DNA of 17,142 nt from JAVBRU01 sp031547595 (GTDB taxonomy: Bacteria > Bacillota > Clostridia > Christensenellales > Aristaeellaceae), in assembly GCA_031547595.1 (NCBI GenBank), contig JAVBRU010000105.1, positions 1 to 17,142 of the forward strand, in the 5' to 3' direction. This document shows positions 1 to 7,916 of the stretch, one piece after another. The notes under the pieces were generated by a model. That model ran no database searches, was not told where the DNA came from, and worked only from the letters and a program-made list of their open reading frames with translations. The position numbers and the translations under genes were made by a program. The number at the start of each line of letters is the position of its first letter. The first letter of the stretch is position 1.

Positions 1-496
1 TTTTCAGGATGTGGTGCTTTTCAACGACACAGTGTTCGGAAACATCCAAATCGGTAAAAAGGACGCAACCCGTGAAGAAGTTTTGGCGGCAGCGAAGGCG
101 GCAAACTGCGACAGCTTTATCAGCCGTATGCCGGAAGGGTACGACACAGTCATTGGGGAAAACGGCAGCACACTTTCCGGCGGCGAACGGCAGCGCATTT
201 CTATCGCGCGAGCAATCCTCAAAAACGCGCCGGTTGTCATTCTGGATGAGGCTACCGCCGCGCTTGACCCGGAGAATGAGGTGGAGATTCAGCAGGCGCT
301 GTCAAAACTCACAAAGGATAAAACTACGCTGGTTATCGCCCACCGCCTGCGCACCGTCACAGACAGTGACCAGATTATTGTGCTGGACAATGGCAGAGTG
401 GCCGAGCAGGGCGATCATGATGAACTGATGAAAAAAGCCGGGCTGTATGCGAGGATGTACAATATCCAGCAAAAGAGCCTCGGGTGGACAGTGTAG
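1..496 (+). CDS. ABC exporter ATP-binding/permease protein, 3' end only
   Basis: This is the C-terminal part of an ABC ATPase domain, open at the left window edge; the reading frame enters at base 2. The visible protein starts at the Q-loop (FQDVVLFNDTV). It continues through the signature motif LSGGERQR, Walker B VVILDEATAALD with its D-loop, and the H-loop IAHR. It ends about 30 residues after the H-loop, as type IV exporter half-transporters normally do, where a membrane domain precedes the ATPase. The residues after the Q-loop (VFGNI) also fit the exporter class. Walker A and the membrane domain lie outside the window, so the substrate cannot be judged. The stop codon overlaps the ribosome site of the next gene, so the two are probably co-transcribed. 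Confidence 0.93.
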   Translation, partial: FQDVVLFNDTVFGNIQIGKKDATREEVLAAAKAANCDSFISRMPEGYDTVIGENGSTLSGGERQRISIARAILKNAPVVILDEATAALDPENEVEIQQALSKLTKDKTTLVIAHRLRTVTDSDQIIVLDNGRVAEQGDHDELMKKAGLYARMYNIQQKSLGWTV

Positions 497-510
497 GAGG
501 AGTTGTGGCT

Positions 511-1119
511 ATGAAAGTCAGCCATATCATTTTGAAGGTTGCTGATCTTGACAAAGCGGTTGCCGATTTTCGAAAAAAAGGATTTGTTGTAGAGTACGGC
601 AAGGAAAAGAACCCCTACAATGCCCTGATCTATTTTTCAGAGGGGCCGTTTCTGGAAATCATGGCATCCACGGGCATGCAGGGGTTCATAAAAAAACTGC
701 TGCGGTTGTTCGGCAAAGCCAAAGTCGCCGAACGGCTGGATTACTGGGACGCACATAAAGGCGGGTACTGCGGGCTTGCACTTGAAAACTACGAAACGAA
801 CCTTGATAAAGAGACGGCGATTCTGAAGAAATACGGTGAGAAATGGTTTCTGATGAACAACCGCAGAAATGACACAAAGGGCAGAAGGCTCAGGTTTAAG
901 TGCGTTTTCCCTGACAACCTTGCCATACCGTTTTTTATGACCTATTTCAACGTCGACCCGAAACCAAAGGATTTTATTCATCCAAATGGGATAAAGGGAA
1001 TTAAATCGGTATCCTTTGGAACTGCCGAAACGTTTATACCGCTGATTCGGGAGTTGTGCGACGATTCTATGCTGAGACTTGATGTAGGCGACGGTTTGGA
1101 TGTTGAGTTCGAGCAATAA
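511..1119 (+). CDS. VOC/glyoxalase-like domain protein (202 aa)
   Basis: The start is set at ATG 511 because AGGAGG (495-500) lies about 10 bases upstream; a longer frame from 484 would begin inside the preceding gene. The N-terminus, MKVSHIILKVADLDKAVADF, is typical of the first beta-alpha unit of vicinal-oxygen-chelate proteins (His5 at the usual metal position). FLEIMA around residue 50 matches the strand carrying the second ligand-type Glu. The length of about 200 residues suits the glyoxalase_3-like subgroup, which often contains two half-modules. No substrate can be assigned; family members include isomerases, dioxygenases and resistance proteins. The gene follows the ABC exporter gene by 14 bases, so a shared transcript is likely. 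Confidence 0.75.
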   Translation: MKVSHIILKVADLDKAVADFRKKGFVVEYGKEKNPYNALIYFSEGPFLEIMASTGMQGFIKKLLRLFGKAKVAERLDYWDAHKGGYCGLALENYETNLDKETAILKKYGEKWFLMNNRRNDTKGRRLRFKCVFPDNLAIPFFMTYFNVDPKPKDFIHPNGIKGIKSVSFGTAETFIPLIRELCDDSMLRLDVGDGLDVEFEQ

Positions 1120-1217
1120 TGCAAAAGTATATGCTCTTGTAGCATTAAAAGAGACACACCCGTTCAAAACAGAGAAAGTCAGTCAGTGTTCGTAAGTATG
1201 GAGTTGTTATTAAATGT

Positions 1218-1247
1218 TTGACACGCAATAAATATCATCATTATAAT
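1218..1247 (+). promoter_or_regulatory. Candidate sigma-A promoter upstream of the SGNH hydrolase gene
   Basis: A perfect -35 TTGACA (1218-1223) and a perfect -10 TATAAT (1242-1247) are separated by 18 bases in AT-rich DNA. Transcription would begin near 1254, giving a leader of about 150 bases before the gene at 1406. No riboswitch fold was recognised in that leader. No other gene lies between 1120 and 1405. Confidence 0.6.
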
Positions 1248-1405
1248 TAAAGGAAAGAACTTAGAATCAACTGCCATATCTTTATTAGTCGCTCAGGCTC
1301 TACGGTTGATATGAAAATTGGAGCTAAAAAAACTTGGCAAGCACAGAAACCGTTTTATGTAGCACTGTGAAGTGATTGCTCCAACGGTGTACTGGGAGGA
1401 CGACC

Positions 1406-2239
1406 ATGAAACCGAAGAAAATATGTTTTTTTCTGGCACTATTTGCAGTTTCGGTTCTGCTGTTAGGCTCTCGCGGTAAACAGACAGCGAATACAGAAAG
1501 GCTTAATCAAGCTGATAACCCGGCCTCCATGCAAGAAACTTCGTCTCCAGCTATCGAGGAGCCTTCTCAATTAGAAACGCCCAATATCGAAGCTAAGACG
1601 GATTACGCCATGTTGTATATCGGCAACAGTTTCATTTATATGGGTGACGTGCCGGGGCAAGTGAAAGCAATTGCATCAATGTACGGAATCGAAATCGATT
1701 ATGACCAGATTGTGCCGGGCGGAGCAAAGCTTAGTCAGACAAAAGATGAAGCCACGATAAAAATACGGGATAACGAGTACGATTTTGTCGTTATACAGGA
1801 TTATGGCGAGCGGCCGATTGACGAGAGCGCCGACTTTAATACTGATGTCAAGGCTCTTTGCGCCGCTGCGAGGGCATCCGGCGCGGTGCCGGTTCTTTAT
1901 AGCCCCGCATGGGCGAATATTGACGCGAAGCCGGACGTCATGTATCAGGATATGCTCACTGCCGCTTATGCCGAGGCCGCCGATAAAAATAACGCTATCT
2001 TTGTAAATGCCGGGGATGCCTGGGTTTACGCATACGATAAGCTGCCCGGCCTTTCGCTCTATCTTCCGGGTGATTATCACGCAAATGACGAAGGGGCGTA
2101 CTATACTTCCTGTGTGTTTATTTCGACGCTATTCAATACATGTGTCGAGGATATCCGCTATGAAAACGAGCAATATCACGGCGACAACGCGGTGTTACTG
2201 GGCAAAACGGCTTGGGAGTTTATAAACGGTACACCGTAA
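1406..2239 (+). CDS. Secreted SGNH/GDSL-type hydrolase (277 aa)
   Basis: The start is ATG 1406, with GGGAGG at 1394-1399; the frame stays open upstream to a TTG at 1376 that lacks a site. The N-terminus has a Lys-rich stretch and a hydrophobic core (residues 6-20) ending in LLLGSRGK, so the protein is exported. A low-complexity linker (about 25-60) leads to the catalytic domain. YIGNSF (71-76) is SGNH block I with nucleophile Ser75. IVPGGA follows, then FVVIQDYGE (block III-like). PGDYHANDEGAYY carries Asp223 and His225 of block V. Such enzymes are serine esterases or acyl-hydrolases, often acting on cell-surface glycans. The expected lipobox cysteine is replaced by Arg23, so lipid anchoring seems lost. 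The substrate is unknown. Confidence 0.82.
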   Translation: MKPKKICFFLALFAVSVLLLGSRGKQTANTERLNQADNPASMQETSSPAIEEPSQLETPNIEAKTDYAMLYIGNSFIYMGDVPGQVKAIASMYGIEIDYDQIVPGGAKLSQTKDEATIKIRDNEYDFVVIQDYGERPIDESADFNTDVKALCAAARASGAVPVLYSPAWANIDAKPDVMYQDMLTAAYAEAADKNNAIFVNAGDAWVYAYDKLPGLSLYLPGDYHANDEGAYYTSCVFISTLFNTCVEDIRYENEQYHGDNAVLLGKTAWEFINGTP

Positions 2240-2282
2240 CCAATATTGACGATATTCTAAATAAAGGTTGGGAGGTGTGACC

Positions 2283-2832
2283 GTGCATATATATCTGGTT
2301 CAAACATTTGGAGAAGAGCGAGGAAACTCGATATATGCAAAGTAGCAGCAAAGATATAACGAGCTGCAACCATATTTAGAGAGCAAGACAACGACTCAAA
2401 GAAAAACGCTGCAAAGCAAGATCCTTCCAAGGATTGCGTTGTACCAAATTCTTCTTACGGAGCTGGATTCAAAAGAGGCGACGCTCAAAACAATGAATGA
2501 TTATATGACAGTTGTAGCAGTGGAAATGGGCAAATCAATGAAAAAGCTTGAACGCATACCACTGTTTTATCCGTTGTTCAGGAAAATTGCATCGAGCTTT
2601 ATGAGCAAGAGCGATAACTGGAAAGTTGAGATAGCAAAAAACGATGAAGGGCCGCTTGCGATTAATGTAACAAAATGCTTGTGGTATGAAGCCTGTGCAG
2701 ATCATAATTGCCCGGAGTTGTGTCTGTGTTTCTGTAATACTGATGATATTACCTATGGTTCGCTCAAGAAAATTAATTTTTGGAGAACCAAGAATATAGG
2801 CTATGGCGGTGAGTGTTGCGATTTTCATTCGA
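2283..2832 (+). pseudogene. L-2-amino-thiazoline-4-carboxylic acid hydrolase-like pseudogene
   Basis: A GTG at 2283, seven bases after GGAGG (2271-2275), opens a frame reading FGEERGNSIYAK and then TAG at 2343-2345. The same frame resumes at once with QQRYNELQPYLESKT and LPRIALYQILL. The downstream part has the Cys-rich end typical of this family: CLWYEACADHNCPEL, CFCNTDD and GYGGECCDFH. The frame ends at a rearrangement junction near 2832 and then runs antisense through another gene, so the native stop is missing. The family hydrolyses a thiazoline on the route to L-cysteine or is otherwise uncharacterised. One nonsense codon plus a lost 3' end make this a broken gene. TTG 2439 could restart translation, but it has no clear ribosome site. 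Confidence 0.72.
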
Positions 2833-4136
2833 ACCACCCTGCTGAAAGCCAGGTTCAGCAGCTCGTCGTCGTGAGTGATGATGAGGATGGCTTGCCCCTC
2901 GGCCGCGAGGCGCTTGATGATTTCTACCACGCTTTGCGTGTTGGCAAAATCCAGGCCGCTGGTAGGTTTGTTGAAAATGAGCACCGGCGCGCGGCCCACA
3001 GCCGCAACTGCAATGGAGGTGTGCTGCTTTTGCTCGCCGGACAGGGATTGGGGGTGGCGACTGGCCAATTCCGCCAGAGACAGCGTGCGAAGCGTTCTAT
3101 CCAGCGTTTCCTCATCGGGCGCGGCTTCGTCTGTGATGGACAGCCGCAGCTCCTCTTCCACGCTTTCGGTAAACAGTTGGTAGCTTAAATCCTGCATCAC
3201 GAGATAGATTTTCCCGTGCCGTTTTTTGGCCGACATGGCGCTGCCACCGATTTGCACCGTGCCGTCGTTTTCTTTGTGCAGCCCGCACAGTACCCGGGCA
3301 AGTGCGGTTTTGCCCTCGCCGTTTTGCCCCACGATGCCTACTATCTCCACGGCTGCAACTGAGAGGGAAACCTGCCGCAGTACCTCCTTGCTTTTGCCGT
3401 ACCCTGTGCAGAGGTTTTCCACCTGCAATATCGGCGCCGAAAGCGCGGGGCTTTGCGGCCCTTGCGCACGGGGCAGCCAGTTGAAAGCGCGCAGGCCCAG
3501 CGCTTCCCGCTGTTCCTGCCGAAGAGCGCCAAAGGCGTCGCCCGTCCACTCCTGCGTGATTTCGCCGTCCTCCAGCAGGACAATGCGGTCGGCGATGCCA
3601 TTCGGGTAATAGAGCCGGTGCTCCAAAACAAGGATGGCTTTGCCTATGGCTTTCAGCTTTTCCAGCAACCGGGAAAGCTCCGCAATGGCCGCTGTGTCGA
3701 GGTTCGAGGAGGGCTCATCCAGCACAAAAATATCGGGGGACAAAGCAAACACGCTGGCAAAGGCGATAATCTGCTTTTCACCGCCTGAAAGCTTGAAAAT
3801 GTTTTGCTCAAGCAGCCGCTCGATGCCCCTTACTCGCATGGCGTCGAAGATGCAGGAAAACTCCTCTTTCGCCGTGGAGAAGAAGCGCACGGTGACGGCA
3901 AATGGGATGACGACGGCCCGTGGCAGGTGCATTTTTTGCAGCGCCGAAACCAGATCCCCAATTTCGGTGGTGGTAATGAATGCGGTGCCGAACAGCATGG
4001 GTGGGAGGAACAACTTTACGGTCAACATGCCGATGGCAATCAGGCTGCTGATAACCTGCGGCGTGAAGCGGGCGATGAATAAAAGCAGCAAAACGACCCA
4101 AGGATGTAGCATAGCGAATGTCGAAGTAACACCCAA
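2833..4136 (-). pseudogene. EcfT-EcfA deletion-fusion pseudogene (ECF transporter)
   Basis: The frame opens at 4136. The first ~104 residues resemble the membrane T component of energy-coupling-factor transporters (hydrophobic segments, then the coupling-helix motif DAMRVRG, 98-104). The sequence then jumps directly into an ATPase: LSGGEKQ (116-122), Walker B IFVLDEPSSNLD and LEHR, with no Walker A before them. A second ATPase domain follows with Walker A GIVGQNGEGKTAL (267-279), signature LSGEQKQ, and H-loop ITHDD (419-423). Its Walker B reads LIFNKPT, so the Asp-Glu pair is Asn389-Lys390. A deletion has thus joined part of ecfT to the middle of a double ATPase. The 3' end is lost at the junction near 2833, and the frame runs on antisense to 2535. 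Not functional as an ECF module. Confidence 0.78.
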
Positions 4137-4150
4137 GAGGGGTGAGGGGG

Positions 4151-4944
4151 ATGAGCAAACGGCACGAGTTAACGTAAAGAGAATGGGAACGGATCAAACC
4201 AATGCTGCCCACTCGAGAAGGGTTACAAGGGCGACCGGCGAAAGATCCCCGGTTATTGATCAACGTGATGCTTTGGATCGTTGCAACAGGGGCACCTTGG
4301 CGTGACCTGCCCGACCATTACGGCCCGTGAAAAACTGTATATAATACGTTCCAGCGTTGGACAAAATCAGGATTATGGCAGCAAATCTATGAAGCGCTGC
4401 TGGAGAATGCCCCAATCTCCAATCCGGTAGAATGGACAATTTGGGAACTCGACTCAACTTCCTGCAAAGCCCACCAGCACGCCGCTGGTGGAAAAGGGGG
4501 CTCAAGCCCAGTGCGTCGGGCGCTCCAGAGGCGGACTGAATACCAGAATCCATGCGCTTGTGGATGGCAACGGAATTATTCGACGATTCGTGCTTTCGCC
4601 GGGTAAAAAGCATGATGCTCCATATGCCGTGGCGTTCCTGGAAAACGTTGATTTGGAAGGCGCTTTCGTTCTTGCCGACCGGGGATATGACAGCGACAAA
4701 ATCGTTCCGTACATTCTGGATAATAACGGCATCGCCGTCATTCCTTCCAAAGTCAACCGAAAGGTTCAGCGGTCTCACGATGCGGTTCTTTACAAACTTC
4801 GAAACGTCATAGAGCACTCCTTTAATCGCCTCAAACAGTTTCGCAGGGTCGCCATTCGCTTCGGCAAGGTGGCTCTCTTTTTCTGCAGTTATTCTCCTCG
4901 CAGCCATTCGTATCCTCCTCTCATGTTTTAGGGACACGCCCTAG
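4151..4944 (+). mobile_element. Degenerate IS5-family (IS427-like) insertion sequence
   Basis: A transposase frame starts at ATG 4151 after GGTGAGGGGG and reads MSKRHELT. It then meets TAA at 4175-4177 and TGA at 4328-4330 (the Trp codon expected in YGPWKTVY). It continues through WELDSTSCKAHQHAAGGKG to a G-run at 4496-4500. There the frame shifts to give GRSRGGLNTRIHALVD, LADRGYD, IPSKVNRK and IEHSFNRLKQFRRVA, the DDE core and C-terminal motifs of the IS5 family. A further shift near 4878-4882 spoils the last residues. The right end looks like TAGGGACACGCCCTA (about 4929-4943). No matching inverted end was found left of 4151, so that end is probably lost. The element cannot move by its own enzyme. 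Confidence 0.85.
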
Positions 4945-5205
4945 TTGAGAACTGCCCGAATGGGTTCGCGTATATCCAATACCGGGGAACACTAGGCTAC
5001 TGCACAAAACAACATATACATAACATTAGGTGATGAAGGGGTTGTCGCTGCATAAACATAGTCTTATGACTTTGTCGAGTGCACGAAGCATGAGTGATCA
5101 CAGGGGCGGAGCCGGATTTAAAATGGAACGCCATACACGTTTTCACGACCACGGTATTCAGTTTCTTGTTACACGATCCGAATGATAGAAAGTTGTGGGA
5201 AGGGT

Positions 5206-5403
5206 ATGCGAACAATCGTGAAATGTGTAATCTCCATCGTCTTGATCTTGATTCAACTGTTTATTTCCACGACTGTTTATACGCAGACAGATCGTGACGC
5301 AACGCTATCCCTGCTTATCAGCTTCCAGATAATCCTATAACTGATAACCCTATTTGCTTTGGCTGTAACGCTTGGGAAGTTATACTCAAAAAAGCATAAG
5401 TAA
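5206..5403 (+). pseudogene. Possible small two-helix membrane protein, split by a stop codon
   Basis: ATG 5206 follows a G-rich stretch (GGGAAGGG) and encodes 44 residues before TAA at 5338-5340: a hydrophobic helix (residues 5-25), a short polar loop, and the start of a second helix. The same frame continues after the stop with LITLFALAVTLGKLYSKKHK and ends at TAA 5401-5403, completing a second helix with a basic tail. This reads as a 65-residue two-helix protein broken by one nonsense codon, or as a 44-residue protein. I do not recognise the family. The stretch from 4945 to 5205 before it holds no gene I can support. Confidence 0.3.
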
Positions 5404-5448
5404 TGAAGAATTAGTTCTATTCTATAGCAGGTATTTAGCCGATGTGGA

Positions 5449-6243
5449 CTACGACCGGAACGAAACCGCCCTGCCCGCCCCGGCCGCGCCTTCTACACTC
5501 GGCGTAGCGCTGCTACACCTCGCTTCGACGGCTTTGCCGGGAACGAAAACCTCTCGCAATCTTTCTGGCAATCTGAAAAGAAAATTGGTATTACTGCCCT
5601 GTTTTCTCATATTGCAATCACATCTTTGCTCTTTTCCAAGTGCCAGATAAAGCCCCGCAAACATGAAGATGCCGCCCAAATTTGATACGCCGGGTAGGAT
5701 TGCCAGGGGCTTCAATAGTCCGCCCAAGACTTGCATCGTTAGGATGTTGAATACCGCTGCCCACCGGGGAAAGCGAGTTTTCCCGCTTAGGATGCAAATG
5801 GCCAAGAGAAAGCTGGCACTTATCATGCCCACAAAACAAATTGTGGTAATGGGCATATGCGCCAAAAAGAAATCCGTCACCGCACTTTCAGCCGCGGTTG
5901 TTCCTCCCAGCCGCGCATAAAACCACGCGGCCGACGTGCAGAGGAAGTGGAACACGGCGCCCGGCACGCAGGCAAGTAGTCCGCCGGCCAATATCACCAT
6001 CGATGCTTTTGGCAGGTTGGGCCGTATGAGCCGATACATGCCGTAAAACCCGATGAGCACCAACATCATCGCCAGGCTGCCCAGTAACCCGGATAGCGAA
6101 AACCGCCACAGTGGCGTATTCGTCCAGGCCGGATCTATGGCAAAACCGCCCACACCGCCCAGCAGCAAATCGCCCACCCAACAGATGATATTGCCCGCTA
6201 ATCCAATAAGCAGAAAAGTCCTGTACCGCTTGCCAGTATCCAT
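5449..6243 (-). CDS. Multi-pass membrane protein, DUF6796-like, with MITE-derived tail
   Basis: The start is ATG 6243 (MDTGKRYRTF), preceded on the minus strand by AGAGGTG; the longer frame to 6315 overlaps the upstream methyltransferase and lacks a site. About 218 residues form roughly six hydrophobic helices (for example near 10-30, 50-70, 85-105, 130-150, 165-180, 195-210), similar to an uncharacterised integral membrane family. The last ~46 residues (NFLFRLPERLREVFVPGK and onward) are encoded by the MITE fragment and are Arg/Ala-rich, unlike the rest. The native C-terminus has probably been replaced. It is the last gene of the minus-strand operon, 19 bases after the methyltransferase stop. 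Function unknown; a transport or membrane-enzyme role is guesswork. Confidence 0.7.
   Translation of the reverse strand: MDTGKRYRTFLLIGLAGNIICWVGDLLLGGVGGFAIDPAWTNTPLWRFSLSGLLGSLAMMLVLIGFYGMYRLIRPNLPKASMVILAGGLLACVPGAVFHFLCTSAAWFYARLGGTTAAESAVTDFFLAHMPITTICFVGMISASFLLAICILSGKTRFPRWAAVFNILTMQVLGGLLKPLAILPGVSNLGGIFMFAGLYLALGKEQRCDCNMRKQGSNTNFLFRLPERLREVFVPGKAVEARCSSATPSVEGAAGAGRAVSFRS
5477..5590 (-). repeat. Partial MITE copy (IS630-derived), inner part plus one end
   Basis: From about 5477 to the tip TTGGTA at 5590, this matches the complete copy at 9727-9885: the shared CCCCGGCCGCG, the central hairpin-forming CGGCGTAGCGCTG, and the conserved end containing GGGAACGAAAACC and TGGCAATCTGAAAAGAAAA. 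The left terminal repeat is absent, so the copy is truncated. It sits at the 3' end of the membrane-protein gene read from the minus strand. Confidence 0.75.
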
Positions 6244-6262
6244 TGGCAGCACCTCTGTTTTC

Positions 6263-6874
6263 TCACTTACTATTTGAAGCAACGATGCAAAGCCACTTCT
6301 TGCCTTGGGCATCATTGGTTTGAACCGTGAAGCCCGCCTGTTTCAGCAGGCTTTCAAGCTCCCCGCCCGAATAAATGCGCATGCCGTCAATTTTACCGGA
6401 CCATGTGGTGTCCTCCGGGTCATTCATTTCGTTGCAGATCAAAAAAATGCCGCCCGGCTTCAAAACGCGGCGCACCTGGCCAAAGTCAGCAAGAATGTCC
6501 GGCCAGAAATAGACCGTCTCAAACGCCGTCACCACATCGAAAGCGCCCGCACCATAAGGTAATTCGCTGACCGAGCCCTGCCGGACTTCGCACCTGTGGC
6601 CCAGTTCGGCCGCATTTGTCTTTCGGCTCACCAAAACACTCTGCTCGGAATAGTCGAGCCCTTCCACCGATCCCTGCGGGCACATGGCAAGTAGCCGTTT
6701 AACGTTTGCCCCACCGCCACAGCCGATATCCAGCACACGGGCATCCATTTGGAGATTCAAATGGGATAGCCCCCATCGGCTTACGCTAGAGTGGCCGCCG
6801 TTCATGCTGCGAACAAGCATTTTCCCCGCCAGGCCCTCGGGCTTGCGGCAGTTTTGCAAAAGTTTTTGAATCAT
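6263..6874 (-). CDS. Class I SAM-dependent methyltransferase (203 aa)
   Basis: ATG 6874 overlaps the stop of the upstream hydrolase gene as ATGA, with GGAGG five bases before it, so translation is probably coupled. Motif I, VLDIGCGGG (47-55), and the acidic strand VEGLDYS bind S-adenosylmethionine. DVVTAFETVYFW and VLKPGGIFLICNE match motifs IV and VI of the methyltransferase_11 fold. The length and lack of extra domains fit a small-molecule methyltransferase of the UbiE/Coq5-like group. The acceptor cannot be deduced. Two methyltransferases and a hydrolase in one operon suggest stepwise modification of a small compound (inference). Confidence 0.88.
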   Translation of the reverse strand: MIQKLLQNCRKPEGLAGKMLVRSMNGGHSSVSRWGLSHLNLQMDARVLDIGCGGGANVKRLLAMCPQGSVEGLDYSEQSVLVSRKTNAAELGHRCEVRQGSVSELPYGAGAFDVVTAFETVYFWPDILADFGQVRRVLKPGGIFLICNEMNDPEDTTWSGKIDGMRIYSGGELESLLKQAGFTVQTNDAQGKKWLCIVASNSK

Positions 6875-7692
6875 AGGGCCTCCTGTCGCGCGTGCGCGCT
6901 GACGATTTCCTTCATCACATCTTTCAGCATTTTGGGGGACTGATGGGATTCCTTTTCGTAAGTTCGCATGGATGCATCTTTAAGATACCCCATGGTTTTT
7001 TCGGCAATCGCGTAAGGTACCTCCGCGTCACTTCTGCTGTGGAACATCCTCACAGGCTGGGCCACTTCCTCAATCTCAAAGCCCCAGGGCAAAAACTCCA
7101 GCCTTGCCGTTTGGGCCATCCCCATGCACCCGCCCTTGACGGAATCGCGTATCATCGGAATCTTCCGCATTCTCTTTGGCATCGGTTCAATATACGCCTT
7201 GTAAAGCGCGGACGCGATGTCCGCAAGGCTGCTTTTTGTATACAGTTCGATTGCCTGCGTAAGCTCTGGGGACTGCGGGTACAGTGTAATCACCTCGGGC
7301 TTGTAAATGGCGCCGATTCCGCTGTAGATGCAGAGGGCTTTCACCCTCTTGGGGAATGCCGCCGCCAGCGCATAGGCATACACGGCCCCCGCCGACATGC
7401 CCACCACGTCAAATTCCTCTATGTTGAGCTTTTCCAACAGGGGTGCTATCTCATCCGCCCAGCAAAAGGCGGTTTCCATTTCATAGAAGTCCGACTTCCC
7501 ATAGCCAGGCCGGGCAATCAGGATGTAGCGCAGGCCGGCTTTTGCCAAAGGCCTATCCAGCCCCTTGGCCTCCACGCTTCCGGCAAGGCCATGGCAGCCG
7601 ATGATGGGATATCCGCCCTTTGCGCCATAAACGGCATAGGATATGGTGTGATTATTGGGCAGCGTAAACAGTTCTGCCATCTGGCACCTCAT
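6871..7692 (-). CDS. Alpha/beta hydrolase (about 270 aa)
   Basis: The fold is clear. It has an oxyanion HG (34-35), a nucleophile elbow GMSAG (98-102, Ser100), an acid in HSRSDAEVP (Asp222) and a late His in KESHQSP (His250). These resemble peroxidases, esterases or hydrolases of small esters; the substrate is unknown. ATG 7692 overlaps the stop of the HMA gene as ATGA. A second in-frame ATG at 7680 lies just after GAGGTG and is an equally good start (269 residues). The gene also overlaps the next methyltransferase by ATGA, so HMA protein, hydrolase and methyltransferase form a tightly coupled translational unit. Confidence 0.88.
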   Translation of the reverse strand: MRCQMAELFTLPNNHTISYAVYGAKGGYPIIGCHGLAGSVEAKGLDRPLAKAGLRYILIARPGYGKSDFYEMETAFCWADEIAPLLEKLNIEEFDVVGMSAGAVYAYALAAAFPKRVKALCIYSGIGAIYKPEVITLYPQSPELTQAIELYTKSSLADIASALYKAYIEPMPKRMRKIPMIRDSVKGGCMGMAQTARLEFLPWGFEIEEVAQPVRMFHSRSDAEVPYAIAEKTMGYLKDASMRTYEKESHQSPKMLKDVMKEIVSAHARQEAL

Positions 7693-7898
7693 TTCAATGC
7701 TTCATAGCCGGTGGCGTTAATGGCTTCGATGATTTGCTCCAGCGTAACCAGGGTCTCGTCATACTCCACGGCGGCCTCCTTTTTTCGCTTGCTGGCCTTG
7801 GCTTTTTTGATACCTGGCAGCTTTCGGATGGCGTCCTGCATTGCAATTTCACAATGGCCGCAGGACATGCCTTCAACTTTGATGGTATCGGTTTTCAC
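7689..7898 (-). CDS. CopZ-like heavy-metal-associated (HMA) domain protein (69 aa)
   Basis: A single ferredoxin-like HMA domain with the metal-binding loop GMSCGHC (Cys13 and Cys16) spans the whole protein, as in copper chaperones. The end, ATGYEA, fits the family. The start is GTG 7898, with AAGGAG about nine bases upstream. Unlike a standard copZ it is not beside the P-type ATPase. It sits inside an operon of methyltransferases and a hydrolase, overlapping the hydrolase gene by four bases. It could ferry Cu(I) or another soft metal to an operon product or to the divergent ATPase about 2 kb away, whose protein has no metal-binding domain of its own (inference). A Lys-rich face (KKAKASKRKK) is notable. 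Confidence 0.9.
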   Translation of the reverse strand: MKTDTIKVEGMSCGHCEIAMQDAIRKLPGIKKAKASKRKKEAAVEYDETLVTLEQIIEAINATGYEALK

Positions 7899-7916
7899 CT
7901 TCCGTCACTCCTTCCG

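Noticed and set aside
2535..2832. C-terminal ~100 residues of the long minus frame as part of the ABC protein
   Set aside because: They are antisense to the ATC-hydrolase-like coding sequence and resemble no ATPase C-terminus.
3634..4305. Plus-strand 223-codon frame
   Set aside because: Antisense shadow of the ECF pseudogene, running into the IS5 start; composition is Ser/Arg/Met-rich with no motifs.
4490..4502. Programmed frameshift in the IS5 transposase at the AAAAGGGGG run
   Set aside because: The two halves need a +1 step, not the -1 slip usual for this group, and the first half already has two in-frame stops, so an inserted G is simpler.
5372..5650. Plus-strand 92-codon frame
   Set aside because: Mostly the MITE fragment read on the other strand; no ribosome site.
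6892..7707. Long plus-strand frame of 271 codons
   Set aside because: It is antisense to the alpha/beta hydrolase, whose catalytic motifs are clear; no ribosome site or known motif.
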